The notes under the pieces were generated by a model. The model was not told where the DNA came from. It saw nothing but the letters and a program-made list of their open reading frames with translations, and searched no databases. Shown one piece after another: positions 47,307 to 56,018 of a stretch of DNA of 64,000 bases. The stretch's first letter is position 1. Each line of letters starts with the position of its first letter. This DNA comes from Paenibacillus silvisoli (GTDB taxonomy: Bacteria > Bacillota > Bacilli > Paenibacillales > Paenibacillaceae): positions 3,950,001 to 4,014,000 of the forward strand of contig NZ_CP133017.1 of assembly GCF_030866765.1 (NCBI RefSeq). The letters run 5' to 3'. The position numbers and the translations under genes were made by a program.

Positions 47307-47980
47307 TGACAGCCAGACCTGCACAACGCGTCATTTTTTGCGACTTTGACGGTACCATTACCGAGAACGACAACATCGTCGCGATTATCCGCCATTTCAA
47401 TCCGGCCGGCTGGGAAATGATCGTGAACGATATCGTCGGGCAGCGCAAATCGATTCGGCAAGGCGTCGGCGAGCTATTCCGTCTGCTCCCGGCATCGATG
47501 AAACGGGAAGTCGTCGACTACGCGATCTCGAACGCCACGATCCGCGACGGCTTTCCCGATTTGCTTGCGTATTGCAAGGAGCACAACATTCAATTTTATG
47601 TCACGAGCGGCGGCATTGACTTCTTCGTCTATCCGCTCCTGGCGCCGTTCGGCATCCCGGAGGATCATATTTACTGCAACGGCAGCGACTTCTCCGGCGA
47701 CCAGATCGAAATCACTTGGCCGCATCCGTGCGAAGGCGAATGCCAAACCGATTGCGGCATGTGCAAAACAAGCATTATCCGCCGCTTCCCGAAAGGCCAA
47801 TACGAGCGAATTCTGATCGGCGACAGCGTGACGGATTTCGAAGGCGCCAAGCTCGTCGACGTCGTGTTCGCGCGCTCCCATTTGATCCTGAAATGCAACG
47901 AGCTCGGACTTCCTTACCACGAATTCAAGACGTTCCATGACGTGATCGACGTACTGAAACTGCAGGAGGCGACCAAATAA
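47306..47980 (+). CDS. mtnX: 2-hydroxy-3-keto-5-methylthiopentenyl-1-phosphate phosphatase
   Basis: The protein has 224 residues of the haloacid-dehalogenase superfamily. The nucleophile motif is FCDFDGTITENDN, the second motif Ser or Thr region is FYVTSGGIDFFVYP, and the metal-binding acids are in LIGDSVTDFEGAKLVD. Two cysteine clusters are typical of MtnX (CEGECQTDCGMCK). It dephosphorylates the enol product of MtnW. TAATG overlap with mtnW and a two-base gap to mtnB show a single transcript. Confidence 0.94.
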   Translation: MTARPAQRVIFCDFDGTITENDNIVAIIRHFNPAGWEMIVNDIVGQRKSIRQGVGELFRLLPASMKREVVDYAISNATIRDGFPDLLAYCKEHNIQFYVTSGGIDFFVYPLLAPFGIPEDHIYCNGSDFSGDQIEITWPHPCEGECQTDCGMCKTSIIRRFPKGQYERILIGDSVTDFEGAKLVDVVFARSHLILKCNELGLPYHEFKTFHDVIDVLKLQEATK

Positions 47981-47982
47981 CG

Positions 47983-48639
47983 ATGTCAGCAGCATTTGCA
48001 AACCTAGCATTAGAAGACAAGCAGCGCGTGCTTGCGGAGCTTACCGAAGTGAAAAGCCTCTTCGCCTCCCGCGGATGGTTCCCTGGGACGAGCGGCAATC
48101 TGTCGATCCGCGTAGGCGATTTCACGCAGGAAGAGTTTAACTTCGCCATTACGGCAAGCGGCAAGGACAAGTCGTTGTCGACGCCGGAAGACTTTCTGTT
48201 CGTCGACCAAGACGGCAAGCCTAGCGAGCCGACCAGGCTGAAGCCTTCGGCGGAGACGCTGATCCATTGCGAGATCTACAAGCAAACCGGCTGCGGCGCG
48301 ATTTTCCACGTGCACACCGTGTTCAACAATATCGTCTCCGAGCTGTTCTGGGAGCGCAAATCGATTCCGGTCGACGGGGTCGAGCTCATCAAAGCGTTCA
48401 ACATCTGGGACGAGGAAGCGCATATCGACATTCCGATCGTATCCAACTTCGCTCACATCCCAAGCATTGTGCCCGAAGTGACCGAGCGTCTGGACAAGCG
48501 CATTCCGGGCATTATGCTGCGCAAGCATGGCATTTACGCTTGGGGCGCCAACGCCTTCGAAGCGAAGCGGCATTTGGAAGCGTTCGAGTTTCTGTTCGAA
48601 TATGTATACCGGTGGGAGCTGCTGCACCGCAGAGCCTAA
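47983..48639 (+). CDS. mtnB: Methylthioribulose-1-phosphate dehydratase
   Basis: The protein has 218 residues of the class II aldolase/adducin fold. Zinc ligands are in IFHVHTVFNNIV and the conserved HGIYAWG; the substrate phosphate region is SRGWFPGTSGNLSIRVGD. It dehydrates methylthioribulose-1-phosphate to the diketone used by MtnW. It is the last gene of the operon; the acireductone dioxygenase gene mtnD that usually follows is absent, and a strong terminator comes next. Confidence 0.95.
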   Translation: MSAAFANLALEDKQRVLAELTEVKSLFASRGWFPGTSGNLSIRVGDFTQEEFNFAITASGKDKSLSTPEDFLFVDQDGKPSEPTRLKPSAETLIHCEIYKQTGCGAIFHVHTVFNNIVSELFWERKSIPVDGVELIKAFNIWDEEAHIDIPIVSNFAHIPSIVPEVTERLDKRIPGIMLRKHGIYAWGANAFEAKRHLEAFEFLFEYVYRWELLHRRA

Positions 48640-48640
48640 G

Positions 48641-48691
48641 AAAAAAGGCGATAAAGGAAGCTTCAACAAGCTTGCCTTTATCGCCTTTTTT
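48641..48691. terminator. Bidirectional terminator between mtnB and the DUF2515 gene
   Basis: AAAAAAGGCGATAAAGG pairs with CCTTTATCGCCTTTTTT, with AGCTT pairing inside around CAAC, so both strands carry U tracts. The TAA stop of the minus-strand gene (48678-48680) lies inside the arm. Confidence 0.92.
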
Positions 48692-50018
48692 GCTGCACGG
48701 CAGCGGCTGCCGACTTGAAGCGCTGTGCCGCCAGCACGCCCAGCTCGATTTTGTTCAACCCGCTGCAATGCTCCTCCGTAATTTCAAACACATCCGGCAG
48801 CGGCAGCTCCTTAAAATACGTCTCTACGGCATTCACCGCCTCTGCTTCTTTCTCTAGAAACCAGTCCGTACGGCTGCCGATCTCGATGGGAACGTCCTGC
48901 CAAGCTTCGGTCAGCTGCGGGCTGGACAGCCGCCTTGCTCCCCGCTTCAATCTGCAGCCTTCCAGCCTCTCCGAGTAGCTTCTGGAAGACGAGCTTCTCA
49001 GCTGCTTCGAAAACAGATGAGGCGCATAGTCGGCCCGCGAGCCTGTATGGGGAACCGCCCGCACAAACGCCAGCACGCCTTTCTTCACATCGGGTATGCC
49101 AAACAGAATCGCATACAGCCGTTTGCCGAACTCGATCCGTTCATTCATGTCGCGGAAGTTTTCCAGCACCAGACCCGCCAGCTTCATCGCTCCTTCGCTC
49201 GACGCCCCATAGGGCATGAGCACCGCATTCGTCTGAAGCGGCGCCTGCGCGAGAAACGACGGCTTGTGCAGCACGTGCTCCTTGAAATAGCGGCTTTGCA
49301 CGATCGGCTCTTCGATGACATGCTGCTCGTTCACGATAAGCGCCGTCGTCAGCACCGCCGAATCGCGGCGGCGCCAGAACTGCGACCAAACCGGGCGCAT
49401 GAAAGCCGACACGCCAAAGGCCGGCAGCAAACCGAACAGCTCCCGTCCTTCCTTTCGCGACGCTTCATAGAGCAGCAGCTGAGGGTACGCATCCTGAAAA
49501 ATGAGCGCATTCGCCCGTTCCAGCAGCAGAAACGCCTGCTTCCGGTACGAACGGTCCAGCAGCCGGGGCAGCAGGTCGCCTTGCAAATCGGTCATATTCC
49601 AACCGCCGTTACGAGATACCATATGGGCAAGCAGCGCCCAATGCAGCTCGGGACAGCGAAAATAAAACGCGCGATACGCTTCCGTACGCGTGACATTGTT
49701 CCGGTTAGCCGTTTCCGTTTCATGTTGGATTCGATGAATGAGGGCGCGTTCACGCTCGCTATACGACTCCATAAGAGCAGGCTCCGCAACTGCATCTCTC
49801 ATCGCGCCAACGCACTCCGGCCAAGCGGCTCGCAGCTCTTGAACATGCTCCGGCTTAAGCGCCAGCCGCACCGCATGTTGGGACAGCTTCTCGGACTTCC
49901 GCCGAGCGCGGCGCTTTGCCTTGACGTATGCCGCGATTCGAACCGGAAACTCGCGCAGCGCGAGCACCACCCGTCTAATAAAGGACGCCCCGTTTGTACG
50001 ACGTTGCTGTTGCTCCAT
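48678..50018 (-). CDS. DUF2515 family protein (YppC-like)
   Basis: The protein has 446 residues and no signal peptide. The N-terminal about 60 residues are very basic (AYVKAKRRARRKSEKL). The core shows the block NVTRTEAYRAFYFRCPELHW followed by ALLAHMVSRNGGWNMTDLQG, which I recognise from DUF2515/YppC proteins of Bacillaceae. The C-terminal about 120 residues are charged and less conserved. The biochemical role is unknown. The 3' end of the gene lies in the bidirectional terminator. AAAGGAG precedes the ATG by 12 bases. Confidence 0.8.
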   Translation of the reverse strand: MEQQQRRTNGASFIRRVVLALREFPVRIAAYVKAKRRARRKSEKLSQHAVRLALKPEHVQELRAAWPECVGAMRDAVAEPALMESYSERERALIHRIQHETETANRNNVTRTEAYRAFYFRCPELHWALLAHMVSRNGGWNMTDLQGDLLPRLLDRSYRKQAFLLLERANALIFQDAYPQLLLYEASRKEGRELFGLLPAFGVSAFMRPVWSQFWRRRDSAVLTTALIVNEQHVIEEPIVQSRYFKEHVLHKPSFLAQAPLQTNAVLMPYGASSEGAMKLAGLVLENFRDMNERIEFGKRLYAILFGIPDVKKGVLAFVRAVPHTGSRADYAPHLFSKQLRSSSSRSYSERLEGCRLKRGARRLSSPQLTEAWQDVPIEIGSRTDWFLEKEAEAVNAVETYFKELPLPDVFEITEEHCSGLNKIELGVLAAQRFKSAAAAVQQKRR

Positions 50019-50136
50019 CCGCTTATGCCGCTCCTTTCACTCGCATCCGATTTTAGTATGGACTTCGCTACAATCGATTAGCCGCACGTAGTATACTGAA
50101 AGCAGGACAAATGTTTAAAGGGGGCTTGAACATCCG

Positions 50137-50805
50137 ATGTGCGGACGATATACGATCACGGTAACGCTGGAAGAGCTTATGTTACGGTATTGGATTTCCT
50201 CCACGAATGTGCCTTACCATCAGCCCAAATATAATGTCGCGCCCGGCCAAATGATATTCGCCATCGTGAGCGACGGCACGCAAAACCGGCTCGGCGAGCT
50301 CAAATGGGGGCTTGTCCCGTCATGGGCCGACAGCCCGAAGGTCGGCAATAAGATGTTGAACGCGAGATCCGAGACGGTCTGGGAGAAGCCCGCCTTCAAA
50401 CAGCTGATTCGCCGCAAACGATGCATCATTCCGGCCGACGGCTTCTACGAATGGCGCAAGGACGGAGGGGACAAGCAGCCGATGCGCATCGTCAAACGGG
50501 ACCGCAAGCTGTTCAGCATGGCTGGCCTGTACGACACGTGGGTGTCGCCTGCGGGGATTAAGCTAAGTACCTGTACGGTATTGACAACGACGCCCAATGA
50601 GCTGATGGAGCCGATTCACGACCGGATGCCGGTCATCTTGAACGAAGGAAGCGAAGCGTTGTGGCTTGATCGTACCGTGCAAAATTACGATCAATTAAAT
50701 GCCCTGCTCCGCCCCTGCCCGTCCGAGCTGCTTGAAGCCTATCCGGTTTCCAAAACGGTCGGAAGCGTGGCTAACGACGATGCTGCTTGCATCGCGCCTT
50801 TATAA
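50137..50805 (+). CDS. SRAP-domain protein, HMCES/YedK-like abasic-site protein
   Basis: The protein has 222 residues and begins MCGRYTI, so the catalytic Cys2 is exposed after Met removal. The family residues are present: Asn-Ala-Arg-Ser-Glu in MLNARSETVWEKPAF, CIIPADGFYEWRK, and the His in IHDRMPVILNE. SRAP proteins form a covalent link with abasic sites in single-stranded DNA and protect replication forks; YedK and YoqW are members. GGGGGC precedes the start. No SOS-box was identified. Confidence 0.93.
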   Translation: MCGRYTITVTLEELMLRYWISSTNVPYHQPKYNVAPGQMIFAIVSDGTQNRLGELKWGLVPSWADSPKVGNKMLNARSETVWEKPAFKQLIRRKRCIIPADGFYEWRKDGGDKQPMRIVKRDRKLFSMAGLYDTWVSPAGIKLSTCTVLTTTPNELMEPIHDRMPVILNEGSEALWLDRTVQNYDQLNALLRPCPSELLEAYPVSKTVGSVANDDAACIAPL

Positions 50806-50832
50806 TCCTTCCGTTCCGTTCCGTATAAGCGC

Positions 50833-50864
50833 AAAAAAAATCCGCCGATCCGAGGATCAGCGGA
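50833..50864 (-). terminator. Rho-independent terminator of the spoVIF-like gene
   Basis: On the minus strand TCCGCTGATCC pairs with GGATCGGCGGA (one mismatch) and TTTTTTTT follows. The TGA stop of the gene (plus 50857-50859) is inside the 5' arm. Confidence 0.85.
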
Positions 50865-51144
50865 ACATCGCCCACAGCTTGATTAGGTGGAGCGTATTGG
50901 ACGGGTCTATTTTTTGGCCGATGACAAACGCAATGAGCTGCTCTTCCTGTTGTTCCGTCAAATTTTCCTGCAAAATTCCGGAGGCGGTCCTGATCAGCTT
51001 CTTGACCTTCATACGATCCTGCAAATCATATTTAGTCACGCCGTTCATCAGCATCTTGATACGATCCTTCGCGACCGGATTTTTCATCTTGAATTTGACG
51101 CGTTCGACCAACTCGGGCTTAATCCCATATTTCGTGTAGCTCAT
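50857..51144 (-). CDS. Stage VI sporulation protein F-like protein
   Basis: From ATG 51144 the product has 95 residues; an in-frame ATG at 51171 would add nine. GGAGG lies 13 bases before 51144, which is long. The sequence MSYTKYGIKPELVERVKFKM begins a helical protein with a conserved-looking tail (VIGQKIDPSNTLHLIKLWAM). I associate this with the short SpoVIF family of Paenibacillus, active late in spore coat assembly, but without a search this rests on recollection. It is last in the asp23-fakA-fakB-recG chain and its stop lies within the terminator. Confidence 0.6.
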   Translation of the reverse strand: MSYTKYGIKPELVERVKFKMKNPVAKDRIKMLMNGVTKYDLQDRMKVKKLIRTASGILQENLTEQQEEQLIAFVIGQKIDPSNTLHLIKLWAMFR

Positions 51145-51217
51145 CCTGCGGCTAGCACCTCCGTCCGGCATTTTAAGCCATACGTTGTACTATATGCCGC
51201 AGTGTCCGCTTTCAAAA

Positions 51218-53266
51218 CTAGTCCAATAGATCCCCTTGAAAAAGTTGCTCCTTCCGCAGCACCTCGCGAAGTCTCGCATAAGCGGCCGCCGACCAGAAAT
51301 CGGGCTTTGCCGTTACGTCCGCCGCATCGTCGCGGGCCTGCTCCAGCACCTCGAAATCGGCCGCCATATCGGCCAGCTTAAAGTCGGGCACCCCGCTCTG
51401 CTTCGTGCCGAAGAAATCGCCTGGACCCCTCAGCTCCAAATCCCGCCGCGACACCTCGAAGCCGTCATCGGTTTCGGTCATGATTTTCATCCGTTCCCGC
51501 CCGATCTCCGATTTCGGATCCGCGATCAGCACGCAATAGGATTGGTGCCCGCCGCGGCCGACGCGGCCGCGCAGCTGATGCAGCTGCGACAAGCCGAACC
51601 GCTCCGCGTCCATAATGATCATGAGCGTCGCATTCGGAACGTCGACGCCGACCTCCACGACCGTCGTGGCGACGAGCACCTGCGACTCGTTCTGACTGAA
51701 CGCGCGCATGACCTCGTCCTTCTCCGCAGCCCCGAGACGTCCATGAAGCAGCCCGATGCGCAGGTCCGGGAACGCCTGCTGAATCTGGACATGCAGGTCG
51801 ATCGCATTTTGCACGTCCAGCTTGTCCGATTCCTCGATCAGCGGGCAGATGAAATAACATTGACGCCCTGCCTCCACTTCCCGGCGGATAAACCCGAGCA
51901 CGCGGTCCAGCATGCTGTGCTTCACCCAATTGGTCTGAATCGGCTTGCGGCCTTGCGGTCGCTCGCGCAGCGTCGACACGTCCAAATCGCCAAACGCCGT
52001 AATGGCGAGCGTTCGCGGAATCGGCGTAGCCGTCATCGTCAGCACATCGGGATTCAACCCTTTGCGGCGCAGGACGCTCCGCTGATTGACGCCGAAGCGA
52101 TGCTGTTCGTCCGTCACGACAAGACCAAGGCTGCGGAAGTTGACGCCGTCCTGGATGATCGCCTGCGTGCCGACAATGACGTCGATAAGTCCCATTTGCA
52201 GGCCTGCCAGCACGTCGCGGCGTTTTTTCTCCGTCAGACTGCCGGTCAGCAGGCCGACCTGCAAGCCTACGCCTCCTAGCAGCTTCTGTAGCGAGCGGTA
52301 ATGCTGCTCGGCTAGTATTTCCGTCGGCACCATGAGCGCCCCCTGATGACCGGCTCTGACGGTCGCAAACAGCGCGATCGCCGCGACGACGGTTTTACCT
52401 GAACCGACGTCGCCTTGCAGCAGCCTATTCATGCAGGAAGGATGCCGCATATCGATCAAAATTTCGTTGACGACCTTCTTCTGCGAATCCGTCAGCTCGA
52501 ACGGCAGCGTCCGCACGAATTCCCGAATCGACTCCGCGTCGACTACATGAGCGACGCCGTCCATCCGTTTGCGATTCAGCGTCCGATACGCCTGCAGCTT
52601 CAGCTGGAACAGGAACAGCTCCTCATAGACCAGCCTGCGCCTCGCCGCTTGGCCTTGCGCGATATCGTCCGGCTGATGCACATGCAGCACGGCATCTCGC
52701 CGCAGCATCAGTCCGTGCTTGTCCATCAGCTCGACAGGCAGTACTTCTTCCACCATCGGGCCGTACTGCTGCAGAGCCTGCTTCATCAGCTTCCGAATCC
52801 ATGGCTGCGTGATCCCGCCGCCAATGGAATAGACCGGCTGCAGCGTGCCGGAACGAGCAGCGCCTTTATCCGGAAACTCCGACTCCGATACTGTAATTTG
52901 CAAACGATGCTGCTCCCATTTGCCCGTCAGCACGATATCCCGGCCCGGAACGAGATGCTCCTGCAGGAAATGCCGATTGAACCATACCGCCGTCACCAAT
53001 ATGTTATCGATGGCGATCTTGCACGTTAACCGCGTTTTCGCCCGGCCGTACCGCTGCAGCAGCGGATGCCCGATAATTTTGCCCTCAAAAGTTGCCTTCT
53101 CGCCGTCCTTCGTTTCCCCTAAGCTCCGAATGCGGTAATCTTCATACCGAAACGGAAAATAATCCAGCAAATCCGCGATCGTATGAACGCCAAAGGCGTG
53201 AAGCTCCTGTTCCTTCTGAGCGCTCACGCCTTTCATTTGCCGGACCGGTATTTGATCCAGCTTCAT
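51218..53266 (-). CDS. recG: ATP-dependent DNA helicase RecG
   Basis: Start at ATG 53266, with GAGGT 7 bases upstream, gives 682 residues as in Bacillus RecG; the ATG at 53272 has too little space for the ribosome binding site. The N-terminal wedge domain contains the OB fold (VTAVWFNRHFLQEHLVPGRD). Motif I is GDVGSGKTVVAAIAL (near residue 283), motif II DEQH, motif III TMTATPIPRTLA, motif VI QLRGRVGRG. It reverses stalled forks. It follows the FakB-like gene by 10 bases. Confidence 0.96.
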   Translation of the reverse strand: MKLDQIPVRQMKGVSAQKEQELHAFGVHTIADLLDYFPFRYEDYRIRSLGETKDGEKATFEGKIIGHPLLQRYGRAKTRLTCKIAIDNILVTAVWFNRHFLQEHLVPGRDIVLTGKWEQHRLQITVSESEFPDKGAARSGTLQPVYSIGGGITQPWIRKLMKQALQQYGPMVEEVLPVELMDKHGLMLRRDAVLHVHQPDDIAQGQAARRRLVYEELFLFQLKLQAYRTLNRKRMDGVAHVVDAESIREFVRTLPFELTDSQKKVVNEILIDMRHPSCMNRLLQGDVGSGKTVVAAIALFATVRAGHQGALMVPTEILAEQHYRSLQKLLGGVGLQVGLLTGSLTEKKRRDVLAGLQMGLIDVIVGTQAIIQDGVNFRSLGLVVTDEQHRFGVNQRSVLRRKGLNPDVLTMTATPIPRTLAITAFGDLDVSTLRERPQGRKPIQTNWVKHSMLDRVLGFIRREVEAGRQCYFICPLIEESDKLDVQNAIDLHVQIQQAFPDLRIGLLHGRLGAAEKDEVMRAFSQNESQVLVATTVVEVGVDVPNATLMIIMDAERFGLSQLHQLRGRVGRGGHQSYCVLIADPKSEIGRERMKIMTETDDGFEVSRRDLELRGPGDFFGTKQSGVPDFKLADMAADFEVLEQARDDAADVTAKPDFWSAAAYARLREVLRKEQLFQGDLLD

Positions 53267-53276
53267 CCCCATTACC

Positions 53277-54131
53277 TCACACCCGTGTAATAAATAAAGC
53301 AGCGGCGCCCGGGCCTGCGTGCGTGCCGATTACCGATCCGATTTCCGTTTGACGGATGTTGCGGACATTCAGCTGGGTTTGCGCCAATGCGGCAAGCTCC
53401 AGCGCCAGCTCGCTCTTGTGCGTCCAGCCGACGGTCATTTCGATCGGATCGCTGCCGAAATCGTTCTTGAGCAAATCGATGATGCGCTGCATCGCTTTTT
53501 TCGTGCCGCGCACCTTATCGACCGCCGTCACTTCGCCTTCCTTGTCGATCGTCAGGATCGGCTTAATGTTCAGAATCGAGCCGAACAGCGCGGCGGCTTT
53601 GCCGATACGGCCGCCCTTCTGCAAATATTCAAGCGTATCCAGCAAAAAATACAATTTGCGGTCTTCAATCATTTGTTCCACTTTAGCCACGATCGCTTCT
53701 TTGCTCTCGCCGAGCGCCGCCATTTCAGCCGCTTTCACGACAAGCATGCCGATGCCGTAGGAAGCCGATTTGGAATCGATCACCGTAATATCGCCAGGCG
53801 TTTCCAGAAGCGTCGAGCCGAGTACTGCGGATTGATAAGTGCCGCTTAACGCAGAGGACAGATGAATGGATATGATGGATGTGTCCTCACGTGCGGTAAG
53901 CACTTTCTGATAAGCGTCCATGAACTCGACGGGTGATGGCTGCGATGTCGTCGGAAGCATTTCCGATTTCGCGAGGCGCTCGTAAAATTGATTGTTCGTG
54001 ATGGTCACCGCATCCAAGTACGTATCTTCCCCGAAAAGCACCTTCAGCGGCACCATTTCGATGCCATGCTGCTCGCGGACGCGCTTCGGCACATCGGCCG
54101 TGCTGTCCGTCATAATTTTGATCGCACCCAT
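53277..54131 (-). CDS. DegV-family fatty-acid-binding protein (FakB-like)
   Basis: The protein has 284 residues. DegV motifs are visible: MTDSTADVPKRV at the N-terminus, SIHLSSALSGTYQSAVLG in the middle, and FLLDTLEYLQKGGRIGKAAA. DegV proteins bind one fatty acid in a tunnel; FakB members present it to the kinase FakA for phosphorylation. The gene follows a FakA-like gene by 11 bases with AGGAGGTG overlapping that stop, which strongly supports a FakB role. Acyl-chain preference cannot be seen. Confidence 0.93.
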   Translation of the reverse strand: MGAIKIMTDSTADVPKRVREQHGIEMVPLKVLFGEDTYLDAVTITNNQFYERLAKSEMLPTTSQPSPVEFMDAYQKVLTAREDTSIISIHLSSALSGTYQSAVLGSTLLETPGDITVIDSKSASYGIGMLVVKAAEMAALGESKEAIVAKVEQMIEDRKLYFLLDTLEYLQKGGRIGKAAALFGSILNIKPILTIDKEGEVTAVDKVRGTKKAMQRIIDLLKNDFGSDPIEMTVGWTHKSELALELAALAQTQLNVRNIRQTEIGSVIGTHAGPGAAALFITRV

Positions 54132-54142
54132 TCAAGCACCTC

Positions 54143-56002
54143 CTATTCCACTGCTATCAGATAAGGATAAAGCGGCTGTCCGCCCTCATGAACCTCCAGC
54201 TCGGCTTGGGAGAAGGTTTCGTTCGCCCACTGGACGAACGCATCGGTTTCGGCGGCGTCGGCTTGCTCGCCCGTTAGAATCGTGACGAGCTCCCCGCCGT
54301 CCTCGAGCATCTTCGCCAGCAGCTCGCGGCATGTATCCTGCAAGCTGGAAGAAGCGGTGACGATCGACTTCTCCATGATGCCGATATAGTCGCCCTCTTG
54401 AATGGTAATGCCGTCGATCGACGTGTTGCGGACCGCATTCGTTACCTGCCCGGAGCGAACCGAGCCGGCAGCCGCGTTCATCGCTTCCGCGTTCTCTTCG
54501 GCCGTCCCGTCCTCTTTGAACGCGAGCACCGCCGCAAGTCCTTGCGGGATGTTTTTCGTCCGGATGACGGTGACGCTGCGCTCGCACAGATCCGCTGCCT
54601 GCTGAGCCGCCATAATGATGTTGCCGTTGTTCGGCAGCAAGTAAATATGCTCCGCCGACAGCGATTCAATGGCGGTCACGAAGTCCTCGGTCGACGGATT
54701 CATCGATTGTCCGCCGGACAATACGACATCGACGTTGTTGTCCATGAAAATCGATGCGATGCCTTCGCCCATCCCGACGGCGATAATGCCGAACGGCGCC
54801 CACTCATGGGCTTGCTCGGTGGAGATGGACGATGCCGGCGTGCCTGTGAGCACTTCGGGAACGGCAAGGCCCAGCGCCGCTTCTTCCACGATCGCCGTTT
54901 CCTTTAACTCATCGGCTGCCGTTGCCGAAGCCGAACCGGCCGCGGCGCTCGTGCTGCTCAGCTCCGCGGATTCCTCATGAAGAAGATCCCGATGCTGCTC
55001 GCGCATGTTCAAAATATGAATTTCCGTCAATTCGCCGTAAGGCAGCGCGTAATTCAGCACATCTCCGGGCTTGCGCGTATGCACATGAACTTTAATGATT
55101 TCATCGTCGGCAATGACGAGTATGGAATCGCCGTCTCTGCTGAGCATGCCTTTGAACAGCGCTTCGTCGAAGCGCAGCCCGCTCTTCTCGCCAAGCTTCC
55201 GGTTAATGAAAAATTCCATGTCGTACAAAAACTCGATGTTCTCGGTCGCCAATTGCGCTTGCGCGCTTGCCGGCGCCTGTTTCGGACGCGGGACAGGCGG
55301 TGCGGGCGACTTGGCCGTTGCAGCAGAGAACAAGTCTGGCGAAGCCGCTTCTGTCAAGCCGAAGCCGTCGTCGGCCGTGCCGGCGTTCTCCTTCAACGCT
55401 TGCAGAAAACCTTCATATATGCACACGAGACCTTGACCGCCGGAATCGACGACGCCAACCTGTTTGAGCACGGGCAGCAAATCCGGCGTGCGTGATAATG
55501 ACTCATTGGATTTCGTAACGACCTCGCGCATCATATCTGTAAAGTCTGTCGTGCGCTTGGCAATCGATACGGCATGCTTCGCCGTATCCTTCGCTACGGT
55601 AAGAATCGTACCCTCTACCGGCTTGACGACGGCCTTGTAAGCCATGTCGACGCCGTTTTGAAGAGCTGCCGCAAACTGAACCGAATCGATCTGATCCTGA
55701 TTGGCAATGCTCTTTGCGAACCCCCGAAATAACTGTGACAAAATAACCCCGGAATTGCCCCGAGCGCCCATCAGCAATCCTTTAGAAAGCGCTTCCGCAA
55801 CTTTGCCTATTGCGGGCGAGGATTTGCTTTGCAGCTCGCGTTTGCCGGATGTCATCGTTAAATTCATATTCGTCCCGGTATCGCCGTCCGGAACCGGGAA
55901 CACATTCAGCGCGTTGATGCGCTCCACATTTCGTTGCAAACGTTCCGCTCCGCTCAGTACCATGTTTGCAAAATCTGAGCCGTTAATAAAGCGTTTAATC
56001 AA
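54143..56002 (-). CDS. fakA: FakA-like fatty acid kinase, DAK2-domain protein (YloV)
   Basis: The protein has 619 residues, about 70 longer than Staphylococcus FakA. It starts with TTG (AAGGGG 9 bases upstream). The nucleotide-binding DAK2 domain (1-205) has VPDGDTGTNMNLTMTSG, GARGNSGVILSQLFRGFA and DSGGQGLVCIYEGFLQAL. A Pro/Ala-rich linker follows (about 220-245), then a middle domain and the C-terminal DegV-related domain (SGGQSMNPSTEDFVTAIESL). The extra length is a second Ala/Ser/Glu-rich insert around residues 345-395. It forms acyl-phosphate with FakB for phospholipid synthesis. Confidence 0.93.
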   Translation of the reverse strand: MIKRFINGSDFANMVLSGAERLQRNVERINALNVFPVPDGDTGTNMNLTMTSGKRELQSKSSPAIGKVAEALSKGLLMGARGNSGVILSQLFRGFAKSIANQDQIDSVQFAAALQNGVDMAYKAVVKPVEGTILTVAKDTAKHAVSIAKRTTDFTDMMREVVTKSNESLSRTPDLLPVLKQVGVVDSGGQGLVCIYEGFLQALKENAGTADDGFGLTEAASPDLFSAATAKSPAPPVPRPKQAPASAQAQLATENIEFLYDMEFFINRKLGEKSGLRFDEALFKGMLSRDGDSILVIADDEIIKVHVHTRKPGDVLNYALPYGELTEIHILNMREQHRDLLHEESAELSSTSAAAGSASATAADELKETAIVEEAALGLAVPEVLTGTPASSISTEQAHEWAPFGIIAVGMGEGIASIFMDNNVDVVLSGGQSMNPSTEDFVTAIESLSAEHIYLLPNNGNIIMAAQQAADLCERSVTVIRTKNIPQGLAAVLAFKEDGTAEENAEAMNAAAGSVRSGQVTNAVRNTSIDGITIQEGDYIGIMEKSIVTASSSLQDTCRELLAKMLEDGGELVTILTGEQADAAETDAFVQWANETFSQAELEVHEGGQPLYPYLIAVE

Positions 56003-56018
56003 ACGTGATTACCCCTTC

